Program-made: the position numbers and the translations under genes
Part shown: in pieces, positions 1-9,008 of the stretch
How the letters are laid out: every line of letters begins with the position of its first letter
Position numbering within the stretch: the stretch's first letter is position 1
The notes under the pieces: generated by a model
What the model saw: the letters and a program-made list of their open reading frames with translations, nothing else
The model's database searches: none
Told to the model about the DNA's origin: nothing
Assembly (NCBI GenBank): GCA_965200535.1
Contig: CBDAUF010000002.1
Coordinates: 868,001 to 932,000 of the forward strand
Source of the DNA: MPNO01 sp965200535
GTDB taxonomy: Bacteria > Pseudomonadota > Alphaproteobacteria > MPNO01
Length of the DNA stretch: 64,000 nt
Reading direction: 5' to 3'

Positions 1-812
1 AGCTCTGGCTTGCCGAGCGGATCGCCGACGCCGGCGGGCCGCGCACGGGGGAAGTGGTGTTCACCTTCGTCGGCGACGAAGAGAATCTCGGGTCGAACGG
101 TCTCGCCTTTCTCCGCGAGAAGAAGATCGTGGAGCCCGATTGTCTGATCCTCGGCGCGCAGACTCAACTCCAGGCCATTGCCGAGGAGCGCGGCGTTTTC
201 TGGGTCCGGCTGACCTCCCGCGGCCGCGCCGCCCATGCCGGCGATCCCGGGGCCGGCGACAACGCCATCCTCCGCATGATGCGGTTGATCGAGGCGCTGC
301 GGCGCGAGATCGAACCCCGGCTGTCGGTGCGCCGGCGCGGCGGCCTCAAATCCACCATGAACATCGGAACCATCCGCGGCGGGCACAACACCAATGCGGT
401 GCCCAGCGAGTGTGTGATCGAGATCGACCGGCGTACCCTGCCGGAGGAGAAGATCGATGAGGCGTTCGCCGAAATGGGTGCTGCCCTTGCCGCGTCGGGC
501 GAGCCGGATGCGAGTTACGCGCTCGAGTTTCTCACCGGCACCAACGGTTTTGCCTCGCCCGCGAATGCTCCTTGCATTGCCGCCTTTCACCGCGCCATCG
601 AGCAGGTAACCGGCGCGCCGCCGCGCGACATCGTGGCCGTAGGGGCGAGCGACGGGCGCTACTTCGCGGATGACGGGATCGAGATACTGACCTTCGGCCC
701 CGGCGACGCCCATGCGGGCCACGCAGCGAACGAGTCCGTTCCGCTCGCCGAACTGGCGCCCGCCGCCGAGATTCAGTTCGCCGTCGTCGAGACCCTGGTC
801 GGGCTCGGTTAA
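1..812 (+). CDS. M20 family deacylase/peptidase (ArgE/DapE-like), 5' truncated
   Basis: The 3' part of a zinc-dependent M20 amidohydrolase; the reading frame is open from base 3, so the true start lies before the window. Visible family marks are the GDEENLGSNG segment with the catalytic and metal-binding acidic residues, the SRGRAAHAG segment of the lid/dimerisation domain, and a C-terminal GPGDAHAGHAANES segment with the last metal histidine. Such enzymes release an acyl group or amino acid from an amide bond in the cytoplasm. It runs convergently into the cyclic amidohydrolase at 809, overlapping it by 4 bases. The exact substrate cannot be told. Family call is firm, ArgE/DapE subgroup less so. 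Confidence 0.85.
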   Translation, partial: LWLAERIADAGGPRTGEVVFTFVGDEENLGSNGLAFLREKKIVEPDCLILGAQTQLQAIAEERGVFWVRLTSRGRAAHAGDPGAGDNAILRMMRLIEALRREIEPRLSVRRRGGLKSTMNIGTIRGGHNTNAVPSECVIEIDRRTLPEEKIDEAFAEMGAALAASGEPDASYALEFLTGTNGFASPANAPCIAAFHRAIEQVTGAPPRDIVAVGASDGRYFADDGIEILTFGPGDAHAGHAANESVPLAELAPAAEIQFAVVETLVGLG

Positions 813-2224
813 TCCGGCCGGAAGGCGGTGATCGCCGCGGTCGTCTTGTCCGTGTTGCGCGGCGCGGGCTCGGGCATGTTCTGGACCACCGGCCGGCCCC
901 AGCCCGGCGTTCCGACCAAGCCCCCGTCGTGCACCACGATTCTGCCGCGGACCAGCGTGTGGACCACGCGGCCCTTCGTCGCGAACCCGTGCCACGGCGT
1001 CATGCGGCTCCTGGAATGGAGGGCGTCGCGCGAAATCTTCCCCTCGGCCGCGAGATCGACGATGGCGATGTCGGCGTCCGAACCGGGTGCGATCGCCCCC
1101 TTGCGCGGGTAACAGCCCCAGGCCCGCGCCGGCGCCGCGGCGGACCATTCGACATACTGGTTGATGGTGAGCCGGTTCTCGTTCACCTGGGTGAGCATGA
1201 TCGGCATCTGGGTTTCGACGCCCGGAAAGCCGCACTCGCATTCCCAGATGCTGTTGGACGCCTTTTCGGCCGGCAGGTGGGGGGCGTGATCGGTGGCGAT
1301 CATGTCGATCGTCCCGTCGTGGAGCGCGGCCCAGAGCGCCTCGGGGTGGCCCTTCTCGCGGATCGGCGGGTTGACCCTGAGTTGCCCGCCCAGCGCATCC
1401 ATGTCGTCGACCGAGAAGATCAGATATTGCGGACAGGTCTCGACGGTCACATCCACGCCGCGGTCCTTGGCGCGCCGGACGAGATCGAGCCCGTCCGCCG
1501 AACTCTTGTGCGCGATATGCAGCCGCGCCCCGGTCCACTCGGCGAAGGCGGTCGCCCGTCCGACCGCCTCGATGGCGCAGATCTCCGGGCGGGCGGCGAG
1601 GTGGGCGCGCGCGTCGTTGCGCCCGGCCTCCTTCAACCGCGTTTCGCGGCGGGCCATGATCGAGGGGTTCTCGGCATGGACCGTGCAGCGCACGCCGAGC
1701 CCGGCGAGAATCTCGAAGCCCTCAAGCATCGCCCCGTCCGAGGGGGCGGGGAGATCGCCGAAGGTGTTTCCCATGAAACACTTGAAACCGCTGACCCCGG
1801 CGCGGACCAGATCCTCGAGCAGGTCGATATTGTCCTCGTCGAGCAGGCCGTAAATTCCGTAGTCCACATGCGCCTGCCTGCCCGCGCGCGCCTGCTTGTC
1901 GCGCAGCGCCTCCAGAGTCCCGGTCGGAGGGCGCGTGTTGGGCATCTCGAAGACGGTGGTGGTTCCGCCGCAAGCCGCGGCCGCCGTGCCGGTCTCCCAG
2001 TTTTCCTTGTAGTCGTAGCCCGGCTCGCGGAAATGGACGTGGCTGTCGACCGCACCGGGGAGGATGTGGAGGCCGTCCGCATCGATGGTCTGGTGAGCCG
2101 GCGGCGACATTTCGCCGGCCGCTATGCCGACGATCCTCTCGCCGTCGATCGCAATATCGGCCTCTATTGTCGCTTCGGGCGAAACCACAACGCCGCCCCG
2201 GATCAGCATATCGACCGTTTTCAT
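809..2224 (-). CDS. Dihydroorotase/allantoinase-type cyclic amidohydrolase
   Basis: A 471-residue TIM-barrel amidohydrolase that should open cyclic amides (dihydroorotate, allantoin or hydantoin-like rings). It shows the DSHVHFREPG metal motif, GFKCFMG with the lysine that is usually carboxylated, CTVHAEN, LHIAHKSS and the ATDHAPH segment with the catalytic aspartate, so the binuclear site looks complete. An ATG at 2239 overlaps the upstream SDR stop by 3 bases, but GAGGGTGGG lies just before the ATG at 2224, so I chose 2224. It follows the SDR in one transcript. No pyrimidine biosynthesis neighbours are present, which favours a catabolic role. Confidence 0.85.
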   Translation of the reverse strand: MKTVDMLIRGGVVVSPEATIEADIAIDGERIVGIAAGEMSPPAHQTIDADGLHILPGAVDSHVHFREPGYDYKENWETGTAAAACGGTTTVFEMPNTRPPTGTLEALRDKQARAGRQAHVDYGIYGLLDEDNIDLLEDLVRAGVSGFKCFMGNTFGDLPAPSDGAMLEGFEILAGLGVRCTVHAENPSIMARRETRLKEAGRNDARAHLAARPEICAIEAVGRATAFAEWTGARLHIAHKSSADGLDLVRRAKDRGVDVTVETCPQYLIFSVDDMDALGGQLRVNPPIREKGHPEALWAALHDGTIDMIATDHAPHLPAEKASNSIWECECGFPGVETQMPIMLTQVNENRLTINQYVEWSAAAPARAWGCYPRKGAIAPGSDADIAIVDLAAEGKISRDALHSRSRMTPWHGFATKGRVVHTLVRGRIVVHDGGLVGTPGWGRPVVQNMPEPAPRNTDKTTAAITAFRPD

Positions 2225-2235
2225 TGGTCCCACCC

Positions 2236-3018
2236 TCATATCACCCAGCCGCCATCGACGGCAATGTCCTGGCCGGTGATGTTACGGGCGCGTTCGCTGG
2301 CGAAAAAGAGCACTGCCTCGGCGACGTCGGAGGCGGTCGAGATTCGCTTGAGCGCGTATTCGTCCTCATGCTGTCGGCGCGCCTCCTCGACCGAAATGCC
2401 GAGCCGTTCAGCGCGTTCGGCGCAGACCTTGCGGAAGCGCGGCCCGTCCACCATGCCCGGGCATACGCAGTTCACGTTGATGTTGTGCGGCCCGACCTCG
2501 AGCGCTGTCGACTTGGTGATTCCCCGCAACCCCCACTTCGAGGCGGAATAGGCCATCCGGCCCTGGCGGCCGCGCAGCCCGAACGTCCCGCCCACATTGA
2601 CGATCTTGCCGTAGCGCCGGGCGATCATATGCGGGATGACCGCCCGCATCGTCAGCCACGCCCCCTTCATGTTGAGCTCTACGATCTCGTCGAACTCGTC
2701 CGGTTCGGTCTCCCAGGACGAGCGTCCGAGCGGACCGGTCCCGCCGGCGACGTTGACCAGCACGTCGATCCTGCCGTAGGCCTCGATCCCCGCCTCGACG
2801 GCGGAAGCCGCCGCGCCCGCGTCGGTGACGTCGCAGGGCGCGACGATTGCGCGGCGGCCTATCGCCTCGACCTCCCCGGCGACCGGCGCAATAGCCGCGA
2901 TGTCGCGTCCGGCAAGCACGAGATCGGCGCCCTCCTGCGCGAACCTTCTCGTGATTTGCGATCCCATGCCTTTGGCCGGGCCCGTGATGAGCACCGCTTG
3001 GTCGTCGAAATCGGCCAT
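2236..3018 (-). CDS. SDR family oxidoreductase with unusual active site
   Basis: A 260-residue short-chain dehydrogenase/reductase. It has the N-terminal TGPAKGMG nucleotide-binding motif, NVAGG, and YSASK with catalytic Tyr and Lys. The expected catalytic serine 13 residues before the tyrosine is a glycine (NVGGTFG where most relatives read N-x-[AS]-S-x-x-G), followed by a threonine. The protein may therefore use the threonine or have altered activity. The ATG at 3018 is preceded by GGAGAGGAAGG; a longer reading frame to 3075 has no such site. It leads a two-gene unit with the cyclic amidohydrolase and is divergent from the Rieske gene at 3187. Confidence 0.85.
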   Translation of the reverse strand: MADFDDQAVLITGPAKGMGSQITRRFAQEGADLVLAGRDIAAIAPVAGEVEAIGRRAIVAPCDVTDAGAAASAVEAGIEAYGRIDVLVNVAGGTGPLGRSSWETEPDEFDEIVELNMKGAWLTMRAVIPHMIARRYGKIVNVGGTFGLRGRQGRMAYSASKWGLRGITKSTALEVGPHNINVNCVCPGMVDGPRFRKVCAERAERLGISVEEARRQHEDEYALKRISTASDVAEAVLFFASERARNITGQDIAVDGGWVI

Positions 3019-3186
3019 TGTTCCGCCTTCCTCTCCGGCCGGACGAGCGTAAGCCCGCGGTCCCGGCCCCGGCAAATTCCAATTCGAGCGAAAATGCTCT
3101 AGTCAATCGGCCGACGAACCGCAATGATCGGCGGAATGGTTCGAGACCGTCGGCGCTGTGCCGCGGTCTGCACGGGAGAACGAAGG
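3019..3186. promoter_or_regulatory. Divergent intergenic region, SDR / Rieske oxygenase
   Basis: This 168-bp gap separates two divergent units and must hold both promoters. Its most AT-rich part (about 3074-3100) has short inverted arms GAGC (3086-3089) and GCTC (3096-3099) around GAAAAT. A TTGACT hexamer reads on the minus strand nearby, but no good -10 partner follows. An operator here is only a guess. Confidence 0.3.
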
Positions 3187-4512
3187 ATGTCTTGGTCAGA
3201 CAGTGAGATCGCCGCCCTGGTCGAGCCCGACCGGGTGCATCGGAAGGCCTATGTGGACCCCGGGATCTTCGATCTCGAGATGGAACGGATCTTCGAGCGG
3301 CTGTGGATCTATATCGGCCACGAGAGCCAGGTGAAGAACCCGGGGGACTATTATCTCGCCCGTGTCGGACGCCAGCCGCTGATGATGACGCGCGACTGGA
3401 ACGGCGAGATCAACGTCCTCTACAACCGTTGTCCGCACCGCGGTGCGCAGATCTGCTCCGCGCGCAAGGGTAACGCCGGCAAGTTGTTCCGCTGCTCCTA
3501 CCACGCCTGGATGTTCGAGCTCGACGGCCGACTCGACAGTGTGCCCGGCGTCAAGGGCTATGACGGCACGCGGTTCGCCGTCGACAACCCGGATTTCCAT
3601 CTTCGCAAGGCGCCGCGGGCCGATAACTATCGCGGCTTCTGGTTCGCCTCGCTCGCAGACGAGGGCCCCGATCTCGAAACCCATCTCGGGCGGGCAAAAC
3701 TTGCGCTCGACCAGCTTATCGACCGTTCCCCCGACGGCGAGATCGAGGTGGTCGGCGACTGTTTCCATATGATCCAGCAGTCGAACTGGAAGATCTTCCT
3801 GGAAAACCAGATCGATGTTTCCCATCCCGGCGCGACCCACGAATCGACCGGCGCGGCCGCGCGCAGCATCGAGAACGAGATGAAGCGGGGCGGAGAGGAG
3901 CCGCCGATGTCGTACGGCTTCCTGTCCGATTTCGTGCGCCACGGCATCGACGGGTGGGACAAGTTCGGCACCACCGGGCTCCCGCAGGGCCACTGTACGC
4001 TCGAGGGATATATGGGGCTGCGCCCGGACGACCCGGATACCACCGAATATGTCAGGCGCATGTACGAGTCCTACGGCGAGGAGAAGGCCGAGGAGATCCT
4101 CGGCGTCGACCTTCACCATGTGCTGCTGTATCCGTGCAACTCGGTGCAGCCGCCGCTGCAGCAGCTTCGCACCATCCGGCCGCTCGGCCCCAACCGGACG
4201 CTGAGCGAGATCTGGCACTTCCGCATGAAAGGCGCCCCCGAGGCGATCTATCAGCGCTCGCTCGCCTACTACTATTTGGTCAATTCACCCTCGACGATGG
4301 TCAATGCCGACGACCTGTTCAACTGGTGGAAGTGTCAACACGGGCTCGAGAGCAACGGCGTCGAATGGGTGAGTTTCCACCGCAACGCGGGCCAGGACAG
4401 CGAGAAGGGCGGGATCATGTACTCCGCGCCGTCGTCGATGAGCGAACTCCCGATGCGCTCCATGATGCATGCCTGGAAGAGCTACATGACCGCCAACGGC
4501 GCGGGGAGGTAG
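3187..4512 (+). CDS. Rieske aromatic ring-hydroxylating oxygenase, alpha subunit
   Basis: A 441-residue catalytic subunit that uses O2 and electrons from a reductase to hydroxylate a ring substrate. The Rieske [2Fe-2S] ligands are C82-P-H84 and C103-S-Y-H106. The mononuclear iron site is D210-x2-H213-x4-H218. I start at the ATG at 3187, which has GGGAG at a normal distance; the frame is open further upstream to 3124 without support. The beta subunit follows 4 bases later. No ferredoxin or reductase gene is nearby, so electrons must come from elsewhere. The substrate is unknown. Confidence 0.92.
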   Translation: MSWSDSEIAALVEPDRVHRKAYVDPGIFDLEMERIFERLWIYIGHESQVKNPGDYYLARVGRQPLMMTRDWNGEINVLYNRCPHRGAQICSARKGNAGKLFRCSYHAWMFELDGRLDSVPGVKGYDGTRFAVDNPDFHLRKAPRADNYRGFWFASLADEGPDLETHLGRAKLALDQLIDRSPDGEIEVVGDCFHMIQQSNWKIFLENQIDVSHPGATHESTGAAARSIENEMKRGGEEPPMSYGFLSDFVRHGIDGWDKFGTTGLPQGHCTLEGYMGLRPDDPDTTEYVRRMYESYGEEKAEEILGVDLHHVLLYPCNSVQPPLQQLRTIRPLGPNRTLSEIWHFRMKGAPEAIYQRSLAYYYLVNSPSTMVNADDLFNWWKCQHGLESNGVEWVSFHRNAGQDSEKGGIMYSAPSSMSELPMRSMMHAWKSYMTANGAGR

Positions 4513-4516
4513 GACG

Positions 4517-5053
4517 GTGGGCGGAGCAGCGGAAAGGCTGGCGGCGGGCGACCGGTTTTCGGCCGCCGAGGTGAGCATCGAGACGCAGCTCGCCGTCGAG
4601 CGGTTTCTCTACCGGCAGGCGGAAATCCTCGACGAGAAGCGCTGGAACGACTGGCTCGCGCTGTTCACCGAGGACGGCCGCTACTGGATGCCGGTCAGCG
4701 ACGACCAACCCGACGGCGACGGGGTCCCCAACATCTTCTGGGAAGACCTCAACCTGATGAAGATGCGCATCCGCCGAAACGACCATCCCCAAGCGCACAG
4801 CCAAGCGCCGCAGAACCGCCTTTGCCACGTCGTTTCCAACATCATCGTCGAATCGGAGGATGCGAACGGCGATGTCGTCGTGCGCTCGCGCTTTCACTGC
4901 GCGGAATATCTGCGCTACGACGTCCGCAGCTTCACCGGCAAGTACCGCCACTACCTGAAGAAGACCGAGAACGGGTACCGGATCGCGCTCCAGCGGGTCG
5001 ATCTGGTCAACCGCGAAGGACCCTACGAATACGTGATCCAGTGGTGGCTGTAG
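4517..5053 (+). CDS. Ring-hydroxylating dioxygenase beta subunit
   Basis: A 178-residue protein of the NTF2-like fold typical of the small subunit of alpha3beta3 Rieske dioxygenases (family length about 160-190). Characteristic stretches are the N-terminal EQ/VERFLYRQAEILDEKRWNDWLALFTEDGRYWMP region and the C-terminal RVDLVNRE strand. It starts at a GTG with a GGGGAGG site spanning the alpha stop, giving tight coupling to alpha. The beta subunit is mostly structural. It should pair with the alpha subunit at 3187. Confidence 0.9.
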   Translation: MGGAAERLAAGDRFSAAEVSIETQLAVERFLYRQAEILDEKRWNDWLALFTEDGRYWMPVSDDQPDGDGVPNIFWEDLNLMKMRIRRNDHPQAHSQAPQNRLCHVVSNIIVESEDANGDVVVRSRFHCAEYLRYDVRSFTGKYRHYLKKTENGYRIALQRVDLVNREGPYEYVIQWWL

Positions 5054-5075
5054 GACCGCTTGTCCGGGACGCCGG

Positions 5076-6758
5076 ATGACCGCTGCCGACGCGGCACAGG
5101 ATTCCGCACCGGTCGATTTCATCCGCGGCATTGTCAGGGACGACATTGCCGCGGGCCGGACCGCGGTGGTCACGCGCTTTCCGCCCGAACCCAACGGCTA
5201 TCTTCATATCGGCCACGCCAAGTCGATCGTCCTCAATTTCGGCGTCGCCCGGGAGTTCGACGGGCGTTGCCATCTTCGCTTCGACGACACCAACCCGGCG
5301 AAGGAGGAGGCCGAGTTCATCGATTCGATCGCAGCCGATGTCCGCTGGCTCGGCTACGACTGGCGGGAGCATCTTTACTTCGCCTCGGATCATTTCGAGC
5401 GCCTCTACGAATGGGCCGAACACCTGGTGCGCGAGGGCAAGGCCTATGTCGACGATTCGAGCGCGGAGGAAATCCGCACGATGCGGGGCACGCTGACCGA
5501 GCCCGGTATCGAGAGCCCGTGGCGGGGCCGTTCGGCGGCGGAAAATCTCGACCTGCTGCGGCGGATGCGGGCCGGCGCGTTCGCCGACGGCGCCTGCGTC
5601 CTGCGTGCGAAGATCGACATGGCGTCGGGAAACATCAATCTGCGGGATCCGGTGCTCTACCGAATCCTGCGGGCGCGGCATCCGCGCACCGGCGAGGACT
5701 GGTGCATCTATCCGACCTACGACTTTGCGCACGGCCAGTCCGATGCGATCGAAGGGGTGACCCACTCGCTCTGTACGCTCGAATTCGCCGACCACCGTCC
5801 GCTCTACGATTGGCTGATCGACAACCTGCCGGTGCCGAACCGGCCCCGCCAATACGAATTCGCGCGCCTCAACCTCACCCACACCGTGTTATCCAAGCGT
5901 CGCCTGGTCCGGCTGGTCGAGGGCGGCCATGTCGCGGGCTGGGACGACCCGCGAATGCCGACGCTCGCCGGTCTGCGCCGGCGCGGCGCGCCGGCGGCCG
6001 CGATCCGCGACTTCATCGGGCGGATCGGTCTGGCGCGGGCGGACAACCTCGTCGATGTGGCGCTTCTCGAACACTGCATAAGGGATGAACTCAACGGCGC
6101 CGCCGAACGCCGGCTCGCCGTGCTGCGTCCTCTCAAGGTGGTGATCGAGAACTATCCGGCAGGCAAGACCGAGATGCTGCCGGCGGTCAATAATCCGAAC
6201 GACCCTGACGCCGGTCACCGCGAGATCCCGTTCTCGCGCGAGATCTGGATCGACCGGGACGACTTCATGGAAGATCCGCCGCGCAGGTTCCACCGGCTGG
6301 GGCCGGGGCGCGAGGTGCGGCTCCGCTTCGCCTATCTCATCGTCTGCACCGGCGTCGAAAAGGGCGAGAACGGAGAGCCTGTCCTGCTGCGCTGTACCTA
6401 CGATCCGGCAACCCGCGGCGGCAGCGCTCCGGACGGCCGCAAGGTGCGCGGCACCATCCACTGGGTTTCGGCACTGCACGCCGCACCCGCCGAGGTCCGG
6501 CTCTACGACCATCTCTTTTCGGCGCCGGAGCCCGGTGCGGGAGGCGATTTCCTCGATGACCTCAACCCGGACTCGCTGACCGTTCTGGAGAACTGCCGGG
6601 TCGAGCCGTCGCTTGCGGATCCCGGCTCCGAGGCGGTGCAGTTCGAGCGTCAGGGTTACTTCTTCCCGGACCCCGACTCGCGCCCCGGCCATCCTGTTTT
6701 CAACCGGATCGCGGGGCTTCGCGATACGTGGGCGCGGATTCGGGAACGGGGGGCGTGA
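5076..6758 (+). CDS. glnS: Glutaminyl-tRNA synthetase
   Basis: A 560-residue class I synthetase that charges tRNA-Gln with glutamine directly. It has PPEPNGYLHIGHAKS (HIGH at 44-47), the VLSKRRL form of KMSKS near residue 270, and C-terminal beta-barrel segments such as YFFPDPDS. Length matches E. coli GlnRS (about 554). Most alphaproteobacteria are known to make Gln-tRNA by GltX plus GatCAB instead, so a GlnRS here is notable. It sits in a catabolic transcript, 22 bases after the dioxygenase beta gene and overlapping the next SDR start by one base (TGATG). It may have been acquired or be a duplicate; this window cannot decide. Confidence 0.93.
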   Translation: MTAADAAQDSAPVDFIRGIVRDDIAAGRTAVVTRFPPEPNGYLHIGHAKSIVLNFGVAREFDGRCHLRFDDTNPAKEEAEFIDSIAADVRWLGYDWREHLYFASDHFERLYEWAEHLVREGKAYVDDSSAEEIRTMRGTLTEPGIESPWRGRSAAENLDLLRRMRAGAFADGACVLRAKIDMASGNINLRDPVLYRILRARHPRTGEDWCIYPTYDFAHGQSDAIEGVTHSLCTLEFADHRPLYDWLIDNLPVPNRPRQYEFARLNLTHTVLSKRRLVRLVEGGHVAGWDDPRMPTLAGLRRRGAPAAAIRDFIGRIGLARADNLVDVALLEHCIRDELNGAAERRLAVLRPLKVVIENYPAGKTEMLPAVNNPNDPDAGHREIPFSREIWIDRDDFMEDPPRRFHRLGPGREVRLRFAYLIVCTGVEKGENGEPVLLRCTYDPATRGGSAPDGRKVRGTIHWVSALHAAPAEVRLYDHLFSAPEPGAGGDFLDDLNPDSLTVLENCRVEPSLADPGSEAVQFERQGYFFPDPDSRPGHPVFNRIAGLRDTWARIRERGA

Positions 6759-7513
6759 TGGCGGGAACACCGGGTTATTTCCGCGGCAAGACCGTCCTCA
6801 TCACCGGGGCGGCGAGCGGGATCGGCCGGGCGACGGCCGGTATCTTCGCCCGCGAAGGCGCCAACATTGTCGCGGCCGATATCGACGCCGCCGGGGCCGG
6901 GGAAACGGCGGCGGGGGTGACGGCGATCGCGGTCGCGGGGGACGTGACGCGGCGCAGCGCCGTCGATGCGATGGTCGCCGCCGGAATCGAAGCCTTCGGC
7001 GGCATCGATTTCCTGTTCAACAGCGCCGGAGCGGCGGGCCGCCGCGCGCCCTTTCTCGATATCGATGCGGCGCTGTGGCGGGAAACCTACGCCCTCAACG
7101 TCGACGGCACCTTCCATACCATGCAGGCCGTCCTTCCCCATATGCTGGACCGCGGCGACGGGGTGATCGTCAACATGGCAAGCATGGCGCACCGCCGCGG
7201 CGGTCCCGGGCATTCGATCCACTACGCTTCCGCGAAGGGCGCGGTCGTGACGATGACGATGGGGGTCGCGCGCGAGTTCGCGGACCGCGGCATTCGCGCC
7301 CTTTCCATCTCGCCCGGACCGGTCGACACGCCGTTCCAGGCGGCCGCCGCGACCTCGCCCGAACTCGCCGCGCGGATGCTGGATGACGTGCCCATGAAGC
7401 GTTTCGGGACGCCGGAGGAGATCGGCGAACTGGTGCTGTTCCTTTGCTCGGACGCTTGCCCTTTCATGACCGCGGACACGGTCTATGCGAACGGCGGCGG
7501 CGGTTGGCGGTGA
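6758..7513 (+). CDS. SDR family oxidoreductase
   Basis: A 251-residue short-chain dehydrogenase. Motifs: TGAASGIG cofactor loop, an acidic residue after beta-2 (AADIDA) that favours NAD(H), NSAG, the NMASMAH serine segment and YASAK. The ATG shares one base with the glnS stop (TGATG), so translation is probably coupled; an in-frame GTG at 6728 lies inside glnS. Next to the Rieske genes it is a plausible cis-dihydrodiol or alcohol dehydrogenase, but this is contextual only. Confidence 0.85.
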   Translation: MAGTPGYFRGKTVLITGAASGIGRATAGIFAREGANIVAADIDAAGAGETAAGVTAIAVAGDVTRRSAVDAMVAAGIEAFGGIDFLFNSAGAAGRRAPFLDIDAALWRETYALNVDGTFHTMQAVLPHMLDRGDGVIVNMASMAHRRGGPGHSIHYASAKGAVVTMTMGVAREFADRGIRALSISPGPVDTPFQAAAATSPELAARMLDDVPMKRFGTPEEIGELVLFLCSDACPFMTADTVYANGGGGWR

Positions 7514-7612
7514 CGAGGCAGCAACATGGTGCGGGTCGATACGCCCGCCTATCCTGGCGGGCGGACAACGCGGCCGCACCTTGCGTCCCGGGTTAGCGGG
7601 AGAGGAGGAAAC

Positions 7613-8383
7613 ATGGCGGGAAATCGTTTCGACGTCGACGGCCAGGTGGTCATCATCACCGGTGCGGGCCAGGGGATCGGCCGCGAATACGCGCTCGCCT
7701 TCGCCGAGGCGGGAGCGATCCCGGTTCTCGCCGAGATCAACCGGAACAACCTCGAGAGCGTCGCGGAGGAAGTGCGCGCCCGGGGCGGAACGCCGCTGGC
7801 GGTCGAAACCGATATCGGGTCGCCCGAATCGGTCCAGGCGATGGCGGCAAGGACGCTCGAAACCCACGGGCGGATCGACGTCCTGATCAACAACGCTGCC
7901 GTATTCGCAACCATCGAGCGCCGGAAATTCTACGAGATTCCCTATGACGAGTGGAACAAGGTGATCCACGTGAACATCACCGGTTCCTACCTGTGCGCCG
8001 CCGCGGTCACGCCGGCGATGCGCGAGGCGCGGCGGGGCCGGATCATCAACATTTCCTCCGGCACCGTTCCCCAGGGGGCGCCCGGGTTCCTGCACTATGT
8101 CTCGTCGAAAGCCGCGATCGTCGGCATGACGCGGTCGATGGCGCGCGAACTCGGCGACGACAACATCAATGTCAACGCCGTCATGCCCGGGTACACGGAA
8201 ACCGAGATCGACCACGCGAGTGCGGACGATGCGCTGCGCAGCTATATCCAGCAGAAGCGGATTCTGAAACGCCCGGAGACCCCGGACGATCTGATCGGGC
8301 TGGTGCTGTTCCTGGCCTCGCCGGCGAGCGCATTCATTTCCGGCCAGTGCATCGCCTGCTGCGGCGGCGAGGTGATGCTTTAG
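7613..8383 (+). CDS. SDR family oxidoreductase
   Basis: A 256-residue classical SDR with TGAGQGIG, NNAA, NISSGTV (catalytic serine in its normal place) and the YVSSK tetrad residues. The ATG at 7613 has a strong GGAGAGGAGGAAAC site; the frame runs upstream to 7526 without one. A 99-bp gap separates it from the previous SDR, so it may have some expression of its own, yet it is in the same direction as the whole 3.2-9 kb run. Substrate unknown. Confidence 0.87.
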   Translation: MAGNRFDVDGQVVIITGAGQGIGREYALAFAEAGAIPVLAEINRNNLESVAEEVRARGGTPLAVETDIGSPESVQAMAARTLETHGRIDVLINNAAVFATIERRKFYEIPYDEWNKVIHVNITGSYLCAAAVTPAMREARRGRIINISSGTVPQGAPGFLHYVSSKAAIVGMTRSMARELGDDNINVNAVMPGYTETEIDHASADDALRSYIQQKRILKRPETPDDLIGLVLFLASPASAFISGQCIACCGGEVML

Positions 8384-8411
8384 ACCGGGGCGGCGCGCGG
8401 CAGCGAACGGG

Positions 8412-8996
8412 GTGCGCCGCGTGGTCAGGCTCGACAGGATCTATACCGGTGGCGGCGACCGGGGCGAGACGTCGCTTTCCGACGGCACCCGTATCCGCAA
8501 GCGTGCCCCGCGCACCGCAGCGATCGGCGATATCGACGAGGCCAATGCCGCCATCGGGCTGGCCCGCCTGCATGTCGGCGAGGGCGAAGCGGCCGAAGTC
8601 CTCGCCCGCATCCAGAACGACATGTTCGATCTGGGCGCCGATGTCGCCACCCCCGGCGACGGGACCGATGACGGAGACCGGCCGGTGCTTCGTATCTCGG
8701 AGGCGCAGGTCTCGCGGCTGGAGCGGGAAATCGACGCCGTATCGGCCGGGCTCCAGCCCCTCGCCTCGTTCGTGCTGCGCAGCGGGAACGGCGCGGCAGC
8801 CCATCTCCACCACGCCTGCACCGTGGCGCGCCGGGCCGAACGCTCGCTCTGGGCGGTTGCCGCTTCGGAGTCGGTGAACCCGGCCGCACTCACCTATCTC
8901 AACCGGCTCTCCGACCTCCTCTTTGTCCTCGCGCGCGACGCCAACGACGGCGGCGCCGCAGATGTCCTGTGGCGGCCCGGTCTCAACCGCGGCTGA
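8412..8996 (+). CDS. ATP:cob(I)alamin adenosyltransferase, PduO/MMAB type
   Basis: A 194-residue enzyme that transfers the 5'-deoxyadenosyl group of ATP to cob(I)alamin. Seen: the N-terminal IYTGGGDRGETSL loop, GDIDEANAAIG, the ATP-site region AAHLHHACTVARRAERS and the C-terminal NRLSDLLFVLAR signature. The usual PGG before the histidine helix reads RSGN here. It ends the run of genes beginning at 3187 and is convergent with the SDR at 9009. Adenosylcobalamin serves mutases; a cobamide-using dehalogenase homologue lies 5 kb away but would not itself need the adenosyl form. GTG start at 8412; a GTG at 8421 is an alternative. Confidence 0.9.
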   Translation: MRRVVRLDRIYTGGGDRGETSLSDGTRIRKRAPRTAAIGDIDEANAAIGLARLHVGEGEAAEVLARIQNDMFDLGADVATPGDGTDDGDRPVLRISEAQVSRLEREIDAVSAGLQPLASFVLRSGNGAAAHLHHACTVARRAERSLWAVAASESVNPAALTYLNRLSDLLFVLARDANDGGAADVLWRPGLNRG

Positions 8997-9008
8997 ACCC
9001 TACGCCAT

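Noticed and set aside
929..2551. 540-codon plus-strand open frame
   Set aside because: It lies opposite the cyclic amidohydrolase and SDR genes, has no recognisable domain and an arginine-rich composition typical of GC-rich shadow frames.
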